A program made the position numbers and the translations under genes. Source: Aphodosoma sp051870875 (lineage in GTDB: Bacteria > Bacteroidota > Bacteroidia > Bacteroidales > Paludibacteraceae). Taken from it: a stretch of 64,000 bases of DNA. Numbering within the stretch: position 1 is the first letter of the stretch; each line of letters opens with the position of its first letter. Below the pieces are notes generated by a model. That model did not search any database. It saw nothing but the letters and a program-made list of their open reading frames with translations, and had not been told where the DNA came from. Shown here in pieces: positions 44,501 to 52,088 of the stretch. The stretch spans positions 1 to 64,000 of the forward strand of contig JBJECG010000058.1 in the NCBI GenBank assembly GCA_051870875.1, in the 5' to 3' direction.

Positions 44501-46549
44501 GCCGAGGTGCCGTTTACTCTACCTGCCGTATTTGCTCAGGCTGACAAGATTATAGGCATACGCACTTCCGACCGGCAGGATATGAGCGGAAGCGCAGCCA
44601 CTCTTGTGCCTACGTTCGGTGGTGGCATGGTCGCTATAGGCGGGGTAGCGGTAAACAAAAATAAGATCGTGGTAGAGCGCAGAGGCTCTTCTCTTGAAGC
44701 TCGGGTGATATTCAATGGAGTGGCCGGAAATACGGCTTGGCTCGAATTATACTGTGTGGATCCCGTCTGCGGTGAAGTAAGTTACCGGTGCAATGTACAG
44801 TTGTCAGAACAGAATATAACTCCTGAAATCAGCATCGTCACCGTAGATGCTGCGTCCGGTCACAACAAGGTCGTATGGGATGCGCCGGCAGACCTCCCTT
44901 CCGGTTTGTTTACCGATATGGTGGTGTTCCGCGAAGAAGGGGCAACGGGCAATTTTGTAGAGATAGGTCGCGTGCCGCTTGAAAACGGTGAGTTCATCGA
45001 CTTGCAGTCTGATCCTACGGTGCGTAAGAACCGTTACCGTATTGCTCTCATGACCACTTACGGCGGTTTCAGTACCATGAGCGAAGTGCACGGCAGTGTA
45101 CACGTGATGCTCAACCGTGGTATGGGTGGCAACATCAATATCATGTGGTCGCAGTATGAAGGCGGCATTGTCAGCCAGTACAGCATCATGCGCGGTACGT
45201 CGCCTGACAATCTCAGCGTGCTGGCCACGGCTTCTGGCTACGAATCAAGCTATACCGACAAGACTGCCGTAGAGGGTACTACATACTATTATGCCCTGTC
45301 ATACAGCAATCTGTATGACAACGACTGGCAGCCGATGCAAGCTCCGGCAGCCGGATTGCCGGTTGTGTATTACGCTCCGTCGGCTGCAAATCCGGGCGGA
45401 GTATCCAATGTCGTGAGCTCCTCCGATTCCAAAACCGTTACTCTGGCGCAGTCGCTCAGTATCCTTACGCTTGAAAAGGGGTATCTGCTTGACCCGACTT
45501 GCAAGACTCTGCACTGCTATGCCGAAATATCTCCCGCTAATACGACTTACCGTCAGGTGAACTGGAGTGTCGTTGCTGGCAGTGACCTCGCTACGATAGA
45601 CGCTTCCGGTGTACTGGTTTATACAGGTAAGGGCAAAAACGGCAGCGTTACCGTCAAGGCCACAGCTGCTGATGGTTCGGGCGTGTCCAACACCCGCAAT
45701 ATCAGAGTGTCGGACTTTACGGCCGAGATTATGGCCGAATCGGTGACCGTATATGCCGCTTATTCGGCTCTTTCTCCTTCCTTGCCGGGTGTGACTCTTA
45801 CGGCTGTAGTACAACCTGACAACGTGTCGAACAGTGCGGTGGAATGGAGTGTTGCAAAAGGTGCCGGAATTGTCGGCGTCGATGCGTACGGATATGTCAC
45901 GGCTCTTGGTAGAAATGGAACAGCCGTTGTACGTGCCACAGCTGCCGACGGAAGCGGTGTTTACGGCGAGATCGAACTGACCGTCTCTGGCTATGGCGAT
46001 ACTGAGTATGTGTATGTATCCGACATCAATGTCACGGCTCCGTATGTCAGGCTGGTGCCTGAAAACGATGGAACTGTCGTGCTGTCGGCAGAAGTGCTTC
46101 CTGATAATGCCGACAACCGCAATGTGGTATGGTCTGTAAGGGCTGGTGCTGATTTGGTTAGTGTCACGCCTTCCGGTTCCACGGTTACCGTTGTAGCCAA
46201 GGGCAATAGGGACGGTCGTGCCGTTGTACGTGCCACAGCTGCCGACGGAAGCGGCGTTTACGGCGAGATCGAACTGACTGTGGAGGGATTTGCCCGTACC
46301 GCAGTAGACGATGCAGAGCGGTGGCCTGCGGTTCTTTACCCCGTACCGGCACAGGAGTTTGTCAATATCCGGTGCGACTATCCGGTTGCGTCTGTCGAAA
46401 TAATTGCTGCGGATGGAGCACGTCTGGTTCTGCTTGACGGCAATATCACTCATGTCGACGTTTCAACTCTTGCTCAGGGTGTTTACCTCATGCGTATAAC
46501 TTCTGCTGACGGTCTTGTCGAACTCCGTCGCTTCTCCGTTGTGCGCTGA
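38540..46549 (+). CDS. Giant multidomain secreted surface protein with T9SS-like sorting tail
   Basis: 2669 residues. Signal peptide (1-20). BspA-like leucine-rich repeats at about 70-420 (ITELTIPEHV, SLKSVVFGAE and similar). First FG-GAP/VCBS block at about 885-1215 with calcium-type DxDxDG motifs (DADGDGLTD, DVSGDGIPD, DFDGDGDID). A PKD domain at about 1355-1435 (EWEFGDDAV). Second FG-GAP block at about 1450-1765. Fibronectin-III-like units at about 1780-1895 and 2095-2265. Three BIG2 Ig-like repeats at about 2310-2582. C-terminal sorting domain at 2594-2669 (LYPVPAQEFVNIRC, then LAQGVYLMRI). It is exported by Sec and probably placed on the surface by type IX secretion; likely an adhesin. 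Ligand unknown. Confidence 0.85.
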   Translation: MKRLILLLSCAIFGVVSVSAHDFAIKNPRGDDGDSIYFNLVTTTGIENSPDVSSLAVTYPGDYVGSQSNFYKGIVEIPATVTHNGVVLPVTSIGVDAFRNCRNITELTIPEHVYSVDVNSSCMSEISNLEVLHWHPHRCAVSGSRRGGDLARTKLREVHCRRTVPGNVFNRCVSLKSVVFGAECDSIASESLNGTGIESLSLPTGVDRLYIGSSAFDGTRLQSLTVPDVPLVVASNAFDGCSSLQSVVWDAGSYSVEFNNSRGFFYGSSLEKVTVGENVRKLPVLAEIPALDTVIYNAREAVGGSLYRYPDYVSPATYVEFGDSVTSIPSKAFWNFRNVTEVQLPESVVSLGCNAFYPTTGITGTNAPFGPTVWLDRASCDTWSNVYLYAKYNDVELFGAFPGMELTGEAGGYLSYSFPETYCSEYGNRPLFRFSDGTASRQTVEMILPGTDIIYILPRQDKSNIRPSVVQPDGFSPDYDDNLSVRLTDTPLPSAITVQLMKPAVDAGYWQHAFVGYRLTGQTDDAFYEMTPSEDGGSFSFVFEEGAEFDGYVHFYNYDRNNADGYRPGRQYDLPVRPPSSPMVYTVAFLDDYNGVDVIGSSYDNVNPYISAVAVTPDFLVGFKEFSTVDYKVPYGAHIFNPDLGYLCANGNEGVIDDGWAVLPVVDASDASHLTLSFRHSFSKSSGIADMSVHCNVLVSTDGGQWDTVPVGYPEYGTGAQDYREVAVSLSLDRYISTHTRIAFAYYGTAECNLNWNIKDVHISSALCEEFGTETGIVQVAADFPESAMHFYDVGGTGKMDYFSSKRSGAAKRYNLYGRFQGVTNFGGSLLSIDNIDRSGTPELVSIVNDYDESPSLNICSLSGGKMAGIFPSGRFYNSRYTQLFDADGDGLTDIYVNYKESVHSIFYQQPDGSFIERKIETVTDPEEIRNAMFAQYGANPVARPSVNFSGASLAKAPRPAAAPVADGGNAMHAAAAPVFADDPVISIDLNMDGLPDLLNLYNGNAFFSLGDNRYYYGDFNGRVTAKDVSGDGIPDFIVYNESEKKVRLLIYEGEDSFSSQLLMQNFNITDVWCYDFDGDGDIDILLPFDYTSSSAYSYLVFFENQGNNTFRKRERSSSDVFRFVDCNDFDNDGKYEVVGVKGVSVPCEDNSGRYNYRYEYYLIECDGFKFTVPEIPFFSYTDEGSGYSSPLGQFGDYPRFVSGDFDNDGQTEFWLSVSDRADPFRGRFVTETANAAPARMAAPTFVEDAASGTLRVEWQLGTDPTAPACDLSYAMRIGTAPGQGDIWYAHANADGSRRRPGEGNASFNLFQMVNAYTWLPGEYYIAVQAVDPQGRGGEWSDDAVYTKKTLSAALAASPAELTTVDTVTVALSVPYNPGYTYEWEFGDDAVVVSQDTASARVTYTKEGAKTLSVSVTDADGRTSSAETVIDVFAVKLTSKYSSSDISGITADFDMDGTMELVGSFNGTKGLHTNDGNGNFSKAPGTFNSDLVPQNLAILDFNMDGLLDFIGNTNKGNVFINLEDLDFEYSTETFTKDGSSYYDDLFNMKNWVDINGDGFMDFCITSSTRNIYVNQGDNLTFNTLPISFHKNERIVALGDLNADGIPDAFVNGGNDGKRYFYHLNNGDGTFGNSVEVLALNGYVYSQNIILEDMNGDGYSDIVYLGYYDWSSKQTETAFILIGGPDGQFAEKVDLGMLLGERSKVLLFDFDNNGYIDIQSPLSVDPSQGKRNSITYFYPGMQWRTSVFGNVGYYMMFDYCGDINGDGRPDGLGIELSTKHTNTAPAAPANVRAVQDAGGVTLLWDAAADAETPATMMRYNVSLKRAGMSGDNSYVISPLNGGSDAAAIVPGYPYIRATRMSLPVDRFIAGEQYEFKVQAIDLWGEHSPFSATYTFEVSSVVNIIAPDETCVGSVVEVTYSGTETGIPEWELDGGTLVSQDGNSVSVIWTEPGIRQVTVTVGGISGTKPVIVRENIDMSFTLPSLVLAGAEVPFTLPAVFAQADKIIGIRTSDRQDMSGSAATLVPTFGGGMVAIGGVAVNKNKIVVERRGSSLEARVIFNGVAGNTAWLELYCVDPVCGEVSYRCNVQLSEQNITPEISIVTVDAASGHNKVVWDAPADLPSGLFTDMVVFREEGATGNFVEIGRVPLENGEFIDLQSDPTVRKNRYRIALMTTYGGFSTMSEVHGSVHVMLNRGMGGNINIMWSQYEGGIVSQYSIMRGTSPDNLSVLATASGYESSYTDKTAVEGTTYYYALSYSNLYDNDWQPMQAPAAGLPVVYYAPSAANPGGVSNVVSSSDSKTVTLAQSLSILTLEKGYLLDPTCKTLHCYAEISPANTTYRQVNWSVVAGSDLATIDASGVLVYTGKGKNGSVTVKATAADGSGVSNTRNIRVSDFTAEIMAESVTVYAAYSALSPSLPGVTLTAVVQPDNVSNSAVEWSVAKGAGIVGVDAYGYVTALGRNGTAVVRATAADGSGVYGEIELTVSGYGDTEYVYVSDINVTAPYVRLVPENDGTVVLSAEVLPDNADNRNVVWSVRAGADLVSVTPSGSTVTVVAKGNRDGRAVVRATAADGSGVYGEIELTVEGFARTAVDDAERWPAVLYPVPAQEFVNIRCDYPVASVEIIAADGARLVLLDGNITHVDVSTLAQGVYLMRITSADGLVELRRFSVVR
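45923..46278 (+). repeat. Near-identical 59-bp repeat inside the giant gene
   Basis: Positions 45923-45981 and 46220-46278 differ at one base and are 297 bp (99 codons) apart. They encode the ends of consecutive BIG2 domains (ATAADGSGVYGEIELTV). The identity exceeds that of the rest of the domains and could allow loss or gain of a domain by recombination. Confidence 0.7.
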
Positions 46550-46672
46550 TCTCGTTGGTGTTGGTTCGGTCCGTAATGACAATGACATGATGGTAGGTGA
46601 CTTGCAATAAGTCGCAGGTGCTTGGATCTGTAATATGGACTGATTGTTATTATTTCGTGCGTTACTTGTAGA

Positions 46673-46714
46673 CCAGGCGGTATGGCAATAATCATTAGTT
46701 GCCGTACCGCCTGG
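46673..46714. terminator. 16-bp hairpin after the giant gene
   Basis: CCAGGCGGTATGGCAA (46673-46688) pairs with TTGCCGTACCGCCTGG (46699-46714), one G-U pair, 10-base loop. No U-run follows. Probably ends the giant transcript. The rest of the 46550-46905 gap holds only a -7 box. Confidence 0.55.
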
Positions 46715-46857
46715 GTTGCATGTGGCGCATTTGTTGTGAAAGCTCTTTGTTGTAGGATGTCTTGGGAAAAAACTGTGACTTACCATGGTATCAGGTCATG
46801 ATTGGCTCGTATATGCTTATTATTTTTGTTTATGGCTGTTATTCCGGCGTTTTTTCG

Positions 46858-46865
46858 TAACTTTG
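46858..46865 (+). promoter_or_regulatory. Putative -7 box of the FKBP gene
   Basis: TAACTTTG at 46858-46865; start near 46872, 34 bases before the ATG. No good -33 TTG at the right distance. Confidence 0.5.
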
Positions 46866-46905
46866 CGCGGTAGATAGTTTGTTGTCGTATACACTTGTTG
46901 TTTTG

Positions 46906-47424
46906 ATGAAAAATATAGCATATACATTTTTGTTGTCGTTCCTGTTGCTGGCGATGGACGGGTGCAAGGAGGGTTTTGGTACATGGAAGCAGCTGAACGA
47001 AAGGTGGATCGAAGAAAAGAGGTCAACGCTTGGTACGGGCGATCCGGACATCAAGGAGACCCGGATACTCCCGTCGGGTGTAATGATAGAGGTGTTTCAC
47101 AATGGTTTCGGCCCGATACCGAAACCCACTGTAGATCCCTCCACTGAAATGTCGAGTACGGTGGTGGTGACGTATCGCGGTTATTTGGTCGATGGTACTA
47201 AGTTCAATGATGCAGCCAACTATTCGATGCAGCTTTCCGATGCAATAAGCGGTTGGAGGGAGGCTTTGTCTCAGATGCGGCAGGGATCATCGTGGAGAAT
47301 ATACATACCGTATTCCGAAGGGTATGACAAGGATGGTTCGCAGGATGCGTACGGCAATTTTGTCGTTCCTCCATATAGTACGTTGATTTTTGACATTGAC
47401 CTTATCGATGTGACTAATTATTGA
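46906..47424 (+). CDS. FKBP-type peptidyl-prolyl isomerase lipoprotein
   Basis: 172 residues. Lipoprotein signal with Cys at about 20 (LLLAMDGC). The FKBP domain covers residues 70-172: VVVTYRGYLVDGTKFNDA, then WREALSQMRQGSSWRIYIPY and YGNFVVPPYSTLIFDIDLID. It helps fold exported proteins. ATG 46906 is used rather than a TTG at 46879. Followed 38 bp later by a TPM gene. Confidence 0.88.
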   Translation: MKNIAYTFLLSFLLLAMDGCKEGFGTWKQLNERWIEEKRSTLGTGDPDIKETRILPSGVMIEVFHNGFGPIPKPTVDPSTEMSSTVVVTYRGYLVDGTKFNDAANYSMQLSDAISGWREALSQMRQGSSWRIYIPYSEGYDKDGSQDAYGNFVVPPYSTLIFDIDLIDVTNY

Positions 47425-47461
47425 GCGCAGGAAAGCGGGAATATTGTTTTATATCCGGACT

Positions 47462-48682
47462 ATGATTAGGTGTGTGACCATTGCTTTTGCCCTTCTGTTG
47501 GGATTGTCGGTGCAGGCGGGGAAACTTTCTGTGGCGGATGTTCCCAACCCTCGGATGGAGTGTGACGCATGTTGGGTGAGCGATGAGGACGGTGTATTGT
47601 CTGACAGCGCATTGGAGTATGTCAATGGTGTCATCACACAGCTCAACCGGCAGCTCGGGGTGCAGATTGCGGTGGTAATAGTCAGTGGCATAGAGGGTGA
47701 CGATGAATATGATTTTGCATACCGGCTTTTCAATCACTGGAGAATAGGACGTGAAGGGTATAACGATGGTTTGCTGTTGCTTTATGCTGTGGATATACGA
47801 GCCATGAAGTTTGAAACCGGTTATGCTCTCGAAGGTCTGCTTCCCGATGCTTATCTTGATGACCTGCTCAACGGACGGATATTCCCGCTCATGCGCGAAG
47901 GGAAAGTGGACGAGGCTTTTATCGTTGCGGTAGACTGTATAGCGTCGCGTCTGACAACGGATGAGGCTCGCGAAGAGTTGTTGCTTGGTACGGCATCCCC
48001 GGAGGTGAAAGCCGGCAATGTCTTGTCATGTTATCTTGTAGCGGCATTCCTGTGCTTGATAATAATCGCTTTGCTCGTCTATGCCAGGTCTGCCGGACTG
48101 AAGGGTAATAACCGTGTGCGGTACGAATCTTTGCACGGTGTGCATGCCGTTACTGGTGTGATGGCAGTAATCTTCCCTTTGCCGATGCTTTTCATGTGGC
48201 TGTATGTGCGCCGGTTGCGCCGGACACAGCGGCTTCGTCCGGTAGTGTGTGACCATTGCGGCAGTTCCATGTCTTTGCTTCCCGAAGATGAAGATGACAG
48301 GTATCTTACCAAGGCACAGCAGACTGAAGAGCGTATTGGCAGTGTGGATTATGATGTCTGGAAATGCAATGTATGCAGCCATATTACCTCATTCCCGTAT
48401 GAAAACAGACATTCGCGTTTCACCGTTTGCGGGCATTGTGGTGCCAGGGCTTGCAGTATGGTGAACGACAGGGTGGTGCTTCCTGCCACTACACTTGCGC
48501 CGGGACGTGCCGAGAAGACTTATATTTGTGCCAATTGCGGTATGAAACATGTCGTGCCGTATGTATTGCCAGTTATAGTGGCTGTCAGATCATCGGGCGG
48601 AAGTCTCGGTGGCGGAAGTCTCGGTGGCGGTGGGTTCGGCGGCGGTATGTCGGGTGGCGGTGGTGCCGGAGGACGTTTCTGA
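47462..48682 (+). CDS. TPM-domain membrane protein with zinc-ribbon-like cysteines
   Basis: 406 residues. Signal peptide (1-18), then a TPM domain (about 20-165) with VNGVITQLNRQLGVQIAVVI, DDEYDFAYRLFNHWRIG and NDGLLLLYA. Two membrane helices near 190 and 235. A cytoplasmic-looking part has four CxxC pairs (CDHC, CNVC, CGHC, CANC), then a Gly-Ser-rich tail ending GGAGGRF. TPM proteins are often paired with LemA, as here (268 bp downstream), and have been tied to photosystem repair in plants and phosphatase activity; the bacterial role is unclear. ATG 47462 is used. Confidence 0.8.
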   Translation: MIRCVTIAFALLLGLSVQAGKLSVADVPNPRMECDACWVSDEDGVLSDSALEYVNGVITQLNRQLGVQIAVVIVSGIEGDDEYDFAYRLFNHWRIGREGYNDGLLLLYAVDIRAMKFETGYALEGLLPDAYLDDLLNGRIFPLMREGKVDEAFIVAVDCIASRLTTDEAREELLLGTASPEVKAGNVLSCYLVAAFLCLIIIALLVYARSAGLKGNNRVRYESLHGVHAVTGVMAVIFPLPMLFMWLYVRRLRRTQRLRPVVCDHCGSSMSLLPEDEDDRYLTKAQQTEERIGSVDYDVWKCNVCSHITSFPYENRHSRFTVCGHCGARACSMVNDRVVLPATTLAPGRAEKTYICANCGMKHVVPYVLPVIVAVRSSGGSLGGGSLGGGGFGGGMSGGGGAGGRF

Positions 48683-48949
48683 CCGTACCCGTATGGTTCA
48701 CAAGTATACGCAAAAAGTGGATGCCAAATGAGTTTGTCCGTATTTCCGGATGATTTCTGATGTATGGAAGAAGTAATCTGGTGGGTCGCATGGCTGGTGG
48801 ATAGATAGAGTGGCGGAAAGCACCGGAAAGACTGCAAATCCGTTGCAGCCCGGAAGTGTGCCGGATTGCATGGAATTATACAAACTGGTTCTTGCAAGTT
48901 GGGTATGCAATTCAGGTTTATTTGTTAAATATTTATTTCTTTGGATTTT

Positions 48950-49540
48950 ATGAAAAAGTCGACTCTTGTTGTTATCATTATAGTTGCTGTAGTCGCAATT
49001 ATTGCAGTATGGTGTGTCAACGGCTACAATCGTCTTGTTGTAGCCCAGGAGGCAGTTACTACCGAATGGAGCAATGTGGAAAGTCAGTATCAGCGTCGTT
49101 CTGATCTGATTCCCAATTTGGTGTCTGTCGTCAAAGGCTATGCTGCCCATGAAAGCGGGACGCTTGAGGCTGTGGTTGCAGCCCGTTCGCGTGCCACTCA
49201 GGTGACTGTGGATGCTGATGCCATTGACGAGGAGGCCATAGCCGGTTTCCAGAATGCGCAAAGCGAAGTGGGGGCTGCTGTCGGGCGTTTGCTGGTGATT
49301 GCCGAAAACTATCCCGAGTTGAAGGCTGACCGGAATTTCCTCGCACTTCAGGAACAGCTCGAAGGTACGGAAAACAGGATACAGGTAGCCCGTTCCCGGT
49401 TCAATGAAACTGCCAGGGTGTACAATACTTCCATTCGCCGGTTCCCTGCAAATATTATTGCCGGAATGTTCGGTTTCGACCAGACTGCCTATTTTAAGGC
49501 CGATGAAGCGGCTGCCGGGGCTCCTGTGGTGCAGTTCTGA
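48950..49540 (+). CDS. lemA: LemA family protein
   Basis: 196 residues with one N-terminal membrane helix (about 5-25), then an outer four-helix coiled bundle: GYNRLVVAQEAVTTEWSNVE, QYQRRSDLIPNLVSVVKGYA, and the terminal NTSIRRFPANIIAGMFGF. All are hallmarks of LemA. Function unknown; commonly beside TPM proteins. ATG 48950 is used over a TTG at 48941. Confidence 0.92.
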   Translation: MKKSTLVVIIIVAVVAIIAVWCVNGYNRLVVAQEAVTTEWSNVESQYQRRSDLIPNLVSVVKGYAAHESGTLEAVVAARSRATQVTVDADAIDEEAIAGFQNAQSEVGAAVGRLLVIAENYPELKADRNFLALQEQLEGTENRIQVARSRFNETARVYNTSIRRFPANIIAGMFGFDQTAYFKADEAAAGAPVVQF

Positions 49541-49643
49541 TGTCGTGTTGCCAGGGCAGGCTATACCTTCTTGTTGTTATGATGGTTATGCTACCCGGAC
49601 TGATGTTGTGAAATAATTTTTGTGAGTTACATATTTGTTGTTT

Positions 49644-50345
49644 ATGGAAAGATGCTGTAGATTTTTCACCTCTGTTGTGATGTTGTTGGCGTGTATGGCC
49701 GTGTCGGCCCAGAAGCTGGGCTTTATCGGTGGCCCGTCGCTCAATCATGGTACTATTCTGACTTCTGATGATAAGGCGTCATACTTGTCCATACCGGGTG
49801 GAGGCCTGCACGCAGGCTTGATATTCGATATGGATATTACAAACCGTTGGGGGTTCGACGTATCGGTAATGTATGAAATGCGTACCATGCGGTGGAATCT
49901 GAATTACGAAGGGGTCGATACCGCCACAATGTTCAAGCGTCAGATAGGTTATCTGAATGTACCGTTCCACTTCTTTGTCAATTTCCCTGTACGTGACGGT
50001 TTCCGTTTGTCGCTTTTCCTTGGCCCTGTTTTTACATGCGGGCTGCATGCCACAGACTGGGCTTGGCTTATGACTGACACCCGCCGTCCGGTCACGTATG
50101 CCAAAGATAAGATTTTTGACAGAAAGGAAGACGGACGCATCGTGAGATGTGAAGCGGCGGCCGAAATAGGTCTGGCCATGAAGTGGCGGAACTGGCAGGG
50201 TCGGGTATCGTATCAATACGGATTCAATAATCTGACGCTGAAGTCATATCGTTACACGCTCCCTTCTCCCGCCGGTACAGTCAATTATCTTACGCAAGGT
50301 ACACTAAAATTGTCTGTTGCATACCTTTTTGATTTGCGTAAGTAA
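49644..50345 (+). CDS. Outer-membrane beta-barrel (PorT-like) protein
   Basis: 233 residues with a signal peptide ending near MAVSAQ and alternating amphipathic strands (HAGLIFDMDITNRWGFDVSV, WQGRVSYQYGFNNL), ending KLSVAYLFDLRK. The pattern fits the outer-membrane beta-barrel (porin/PorT) group of Bacteroidota. It may take part in envelope function with LemA and TPM upstream. ATG 49644 is used. Confidence 0.75.
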   Translation: MERCCRFFTSVVMLLACMAVSAQKLGFIGGPSLNHGTILTSDDKASYLSIPGGGLHAGLIFDMDITNRWGFDVSVMYEMRTMRWNLNYEGVDTATMFKRQIGYLNVPFHFFVNFPVRDGFRLSLFLGPVFTCGLHATDWAWLMTDTRRPVTYAKDKIFDRKEDGRIVRCEAAAEIGLAMKWRNWQGRVSYQYGFNNLTLKSYRYTLPSPAGTVNYLTQGTLKLSVAYLFDLRK

Positions 50346-50364
50346 AATATTATACGTAACTTTG
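50334..50364 (+). promoter_or_regulatory. fbaA promoter
   Basis: TTG at 50334-50336 (inside the end of the barrel gene), 20 bp, TAACTTTG at 50357-50364; start near 50371, leader about 80 bases. Confidence 0.7.
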
Positions 50365-50450
50365 TTGTGTTGATTCCCGATGTTTGGCGGACAAAATGCA
50401 GGCTCGTGTTTTTTATGATAGTGTCAATCCATTATTAAATCTAATATATC

Positions 50451-51449
50451 ATGGTAAGTTACAAAGAATTAGGCCTTGTCAACTCTCGCGAGATGTTCAA
50501 GGGTGCCATTGATGGCGGTTATGCTATTCCTGCTTTCAATTTCAACAATATGGAGCAGTTGCAGTCTATCATTCAGGCTTGTGCCGAAACCAAATCGCCT
50601 GTCATCCTGCAGGTGTCGAGCGGAGCACGTAAGTATGCCAACCAGACACTCCTTCGCTATATGGCCCAAGGTGCTGTAGAATATGCAAAAGAGCTCGGAT
50701 GGGAAAATCCGCAGATCTGTCTCCACCTCGACCATGGTGACACTTTCGAACTCTGTAAAAGCTGCGTGGATATGGGCTTCTCTTCTGTTATGATTGACGG
50801 TTCTTCTCATTCTTTCGATGAAAACTGTGAGTTGACAAAGAAAGTCGTTGAATATGCTCACCAGTATGGCGTTACCGTTGAAGGTGAACTGGGCGTGTTG
50901 GCAGGCATCGAGGACGATGTTCACGCCGAGTCACACACATATACCCGTCCTGAAGAAGTTGAAGAGTTTGTAAAGCGTACAGGCGTTGACTCTCTTGCCA
51001 TATCTATCGGTACGTCTCATGGCGCCAACAAGTTCACACCTGCACAGTGTACCCGCGATGAAAATGGCAAACTGGTGCCTCCGCCTCTCCGCTTCGACAT
51101 ACTGAAAGAGGTGGAACGCCGTCTCCCCGGATTCCCCATCGTGCTTCACGGATCTTCTTCCGTGCCCCAGGAGTACGTCGAAACCATCAATGCCCACGGC
51201 GGAAAACTGAAAGATGCAATAGGTATTCCTGAAGAGCAGCTTCGCGAAGCTGCAAAATCGGCTGTTTGCAAAATCAACATTGATTCCGACGGTCGTCTTG
51301 CAATGACTGCTACCGTACGCAAATTCTTTGATGAGTCTCCGGACAAGTTCGACCCGCGTCAGTATCTCGGCCCGGCCCGTGATGAACTCAAGAGACTTTA
51401 CATGCACAAAGTGCAGAATGTGCTCGGTTCTGCCGGTAAAGCTCAATAA
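50451..51449 (+). CDS. fbaA: Class II fructose-bisphosphate aldolase
   Basis: 332-residue zinc aldolase of glycolysis and gluconeogenesis. The zinc and catalytic motifs are LHLDHGDTFE, VEGELGVLAG, SIGTSHGANKF and PIVLHGSSSVP. Full length. Own promoter and terminator. Confidence 0.96.
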   Translation: MVSYKELGLVNSREMFKGAIDGGYAIPAFNFNNMEQLQSIIQACAETKSPVILQVSSGARKYANQTLLRYMAQGAVEYAKELGWENPQICLHLDHGDTFELCKSCVDMGFSSVMIDGSSHSFDENCELTKKVVEYAHQYGVTVEGELGVLAGIEDDVHAESHTYTRPEEVEEFVKRTGVDSLAISIGTSHGANKFTPAQCTRDENGKLVPPPLRFDILKEVERRLPGFPIVLHGSSSVPQEYVETINAHGGKLKDAIGIPEEQLREAAKSAVCKINIDSDGRLAMTATVRKFFDESPDKFDPRQYLGPARDELKRLYMHKVQNVLGSAGKAQ

Positions 51450-51466
51450 ATGACTATACTCTGTAT

Positions 51467-51508
51467 AAGGCCAATTTGTCCGCATTGGGCAGATTGGCCT
51501 TGTTTTTT
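51467..51508 (+). terminator. fbaA terminator
   Basis: AAGGCCAATTTG (51467-51478) pairs with CAGATTGGCCTT (51490-51501), one G-U pair, then TGTTTTTT. Lies 18 bp after the stop. Confidence 0.8.
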
Positions 51509-51617
51509 ATGAATGTCGCATGTGTGGCTTTTGTGGATTGCTCTTGTGAATGCTGCATTTTTCAGGAATATCTGTCGGGCAATTTATATTTTTCCGTAAT
51601 TCTGGAAGACTTTTATA

Positions 51618-51763
51618 ACCTCTTTATTTCTAAGAGGTTTGAGAGAAAGGCTAAAATCGAGGTAACGAATTGGCAACCGTGTTTATTTCTGCGCTTTGCT
51701 GTGAGTTGCTGTCAATGTCTCTCGTCTTGGTGCAAAGGTAATTCAAAACCATCGAAAGTACAA
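51618..51763 (-). ncRNA. Possible small RNA or orphan leftward promoter
   Basis: Minus strand TACCTTTG (51740-51733) with TTG (51763-51761), 20 bp apart: a full promoter with start near 51726. No gene follows on that strand. A hairpin AACCTCTT/AAGAGGTT at 51618-51639 lies about 90-110 bases downstream but has no U-run. Either a short RNA or the leftover promoter of a lost gene at the island edge. Confidence 0.3.
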
Positions 51764-51806
51764 GTATGATTGCAGCAAATTCAGTATATAACTTTTTCTC
51801 GACAAA

Positions 51807-51842
51807 ATAATTCTTCCATCCTTTTGTTGGGTGAAGAATTAT
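51807..51842. promoter_or_regulatory. Inverted repeat over the island promoter (operator candidate)
   Basis: ATAATTCTTC (51807-51816) and its exact complement (51833-51842) flank a 16-bp spacer. The repeat surrounds the -33 TTG and the right arm lies in the spacer of the promoter at 51824-51853, where a repressor would block polymerase. The HTH gene at 51879 is the natural candidate to bind it. Confidence 0.55.
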
Positions 51843-51853
51843 CACTATATTTG
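51824..51853 (+). promoter_or_regulatory. Promoter of the restriction-modification operon
   Basis: TTG at 51824-51826, 19 bp, TATATTTG at 51846-51853; start near 51860, about 19 bases before the HTH gene. Confidence 0.7.
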
Positions 51854-51878
51854 CGGTTAGATAACAAATTTTATCGAC

Positions 51879-52088
51879 ATGGAAACTGATATAAACCGAT
51901 TAAAAGTAGTTTTAGCAGAAAAGAAACGGACAAATAAATGGTTATGTGAGCAACTAAATGTGAATCCATCAACCGTATCAAAATGGTGTACGAATAGTTC
52001 TCAACCAGATTTGCCTACTTTAGTTAAAATTGCCAAGTTATTGGAAGTTAATGTTGATGATTTGCTAAATACCAAAATTGAAATCTGA
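51879..52088 (+). CDS. Small XRE regulator, C-protein-like controller of the R-M operon
   Basis: 69 residues, almost only an XRE helix-turn-helix: INRLKVVLAEKKRTNKWLCE, then NPSTVSKWCTNSSQPDLPTL and KLLEVNVDDLLN. Its TGA overlaps the mod ATG by one base, so it is coupled to the methylase. Small HTH proteins before restriction genes time methylase and nuclease expression in type II systems; here one leads a type III system. The operator candidate is at 51807-51842. Confidence 0.8.
   Translation: METDINRLKVVLAEKKRTNKWLCEQLNVNPSTVSKWCTNSSQPDLPTLVKIAKLLEVNVDDLLNTKIEI

Noticed and set aside
45299..46453. 384-residue open frame on the minus strand
   Set aside because: Antisense to the BIG2 and sorting-tail region of the giant protein; repeat-driven open frame with no start signals.
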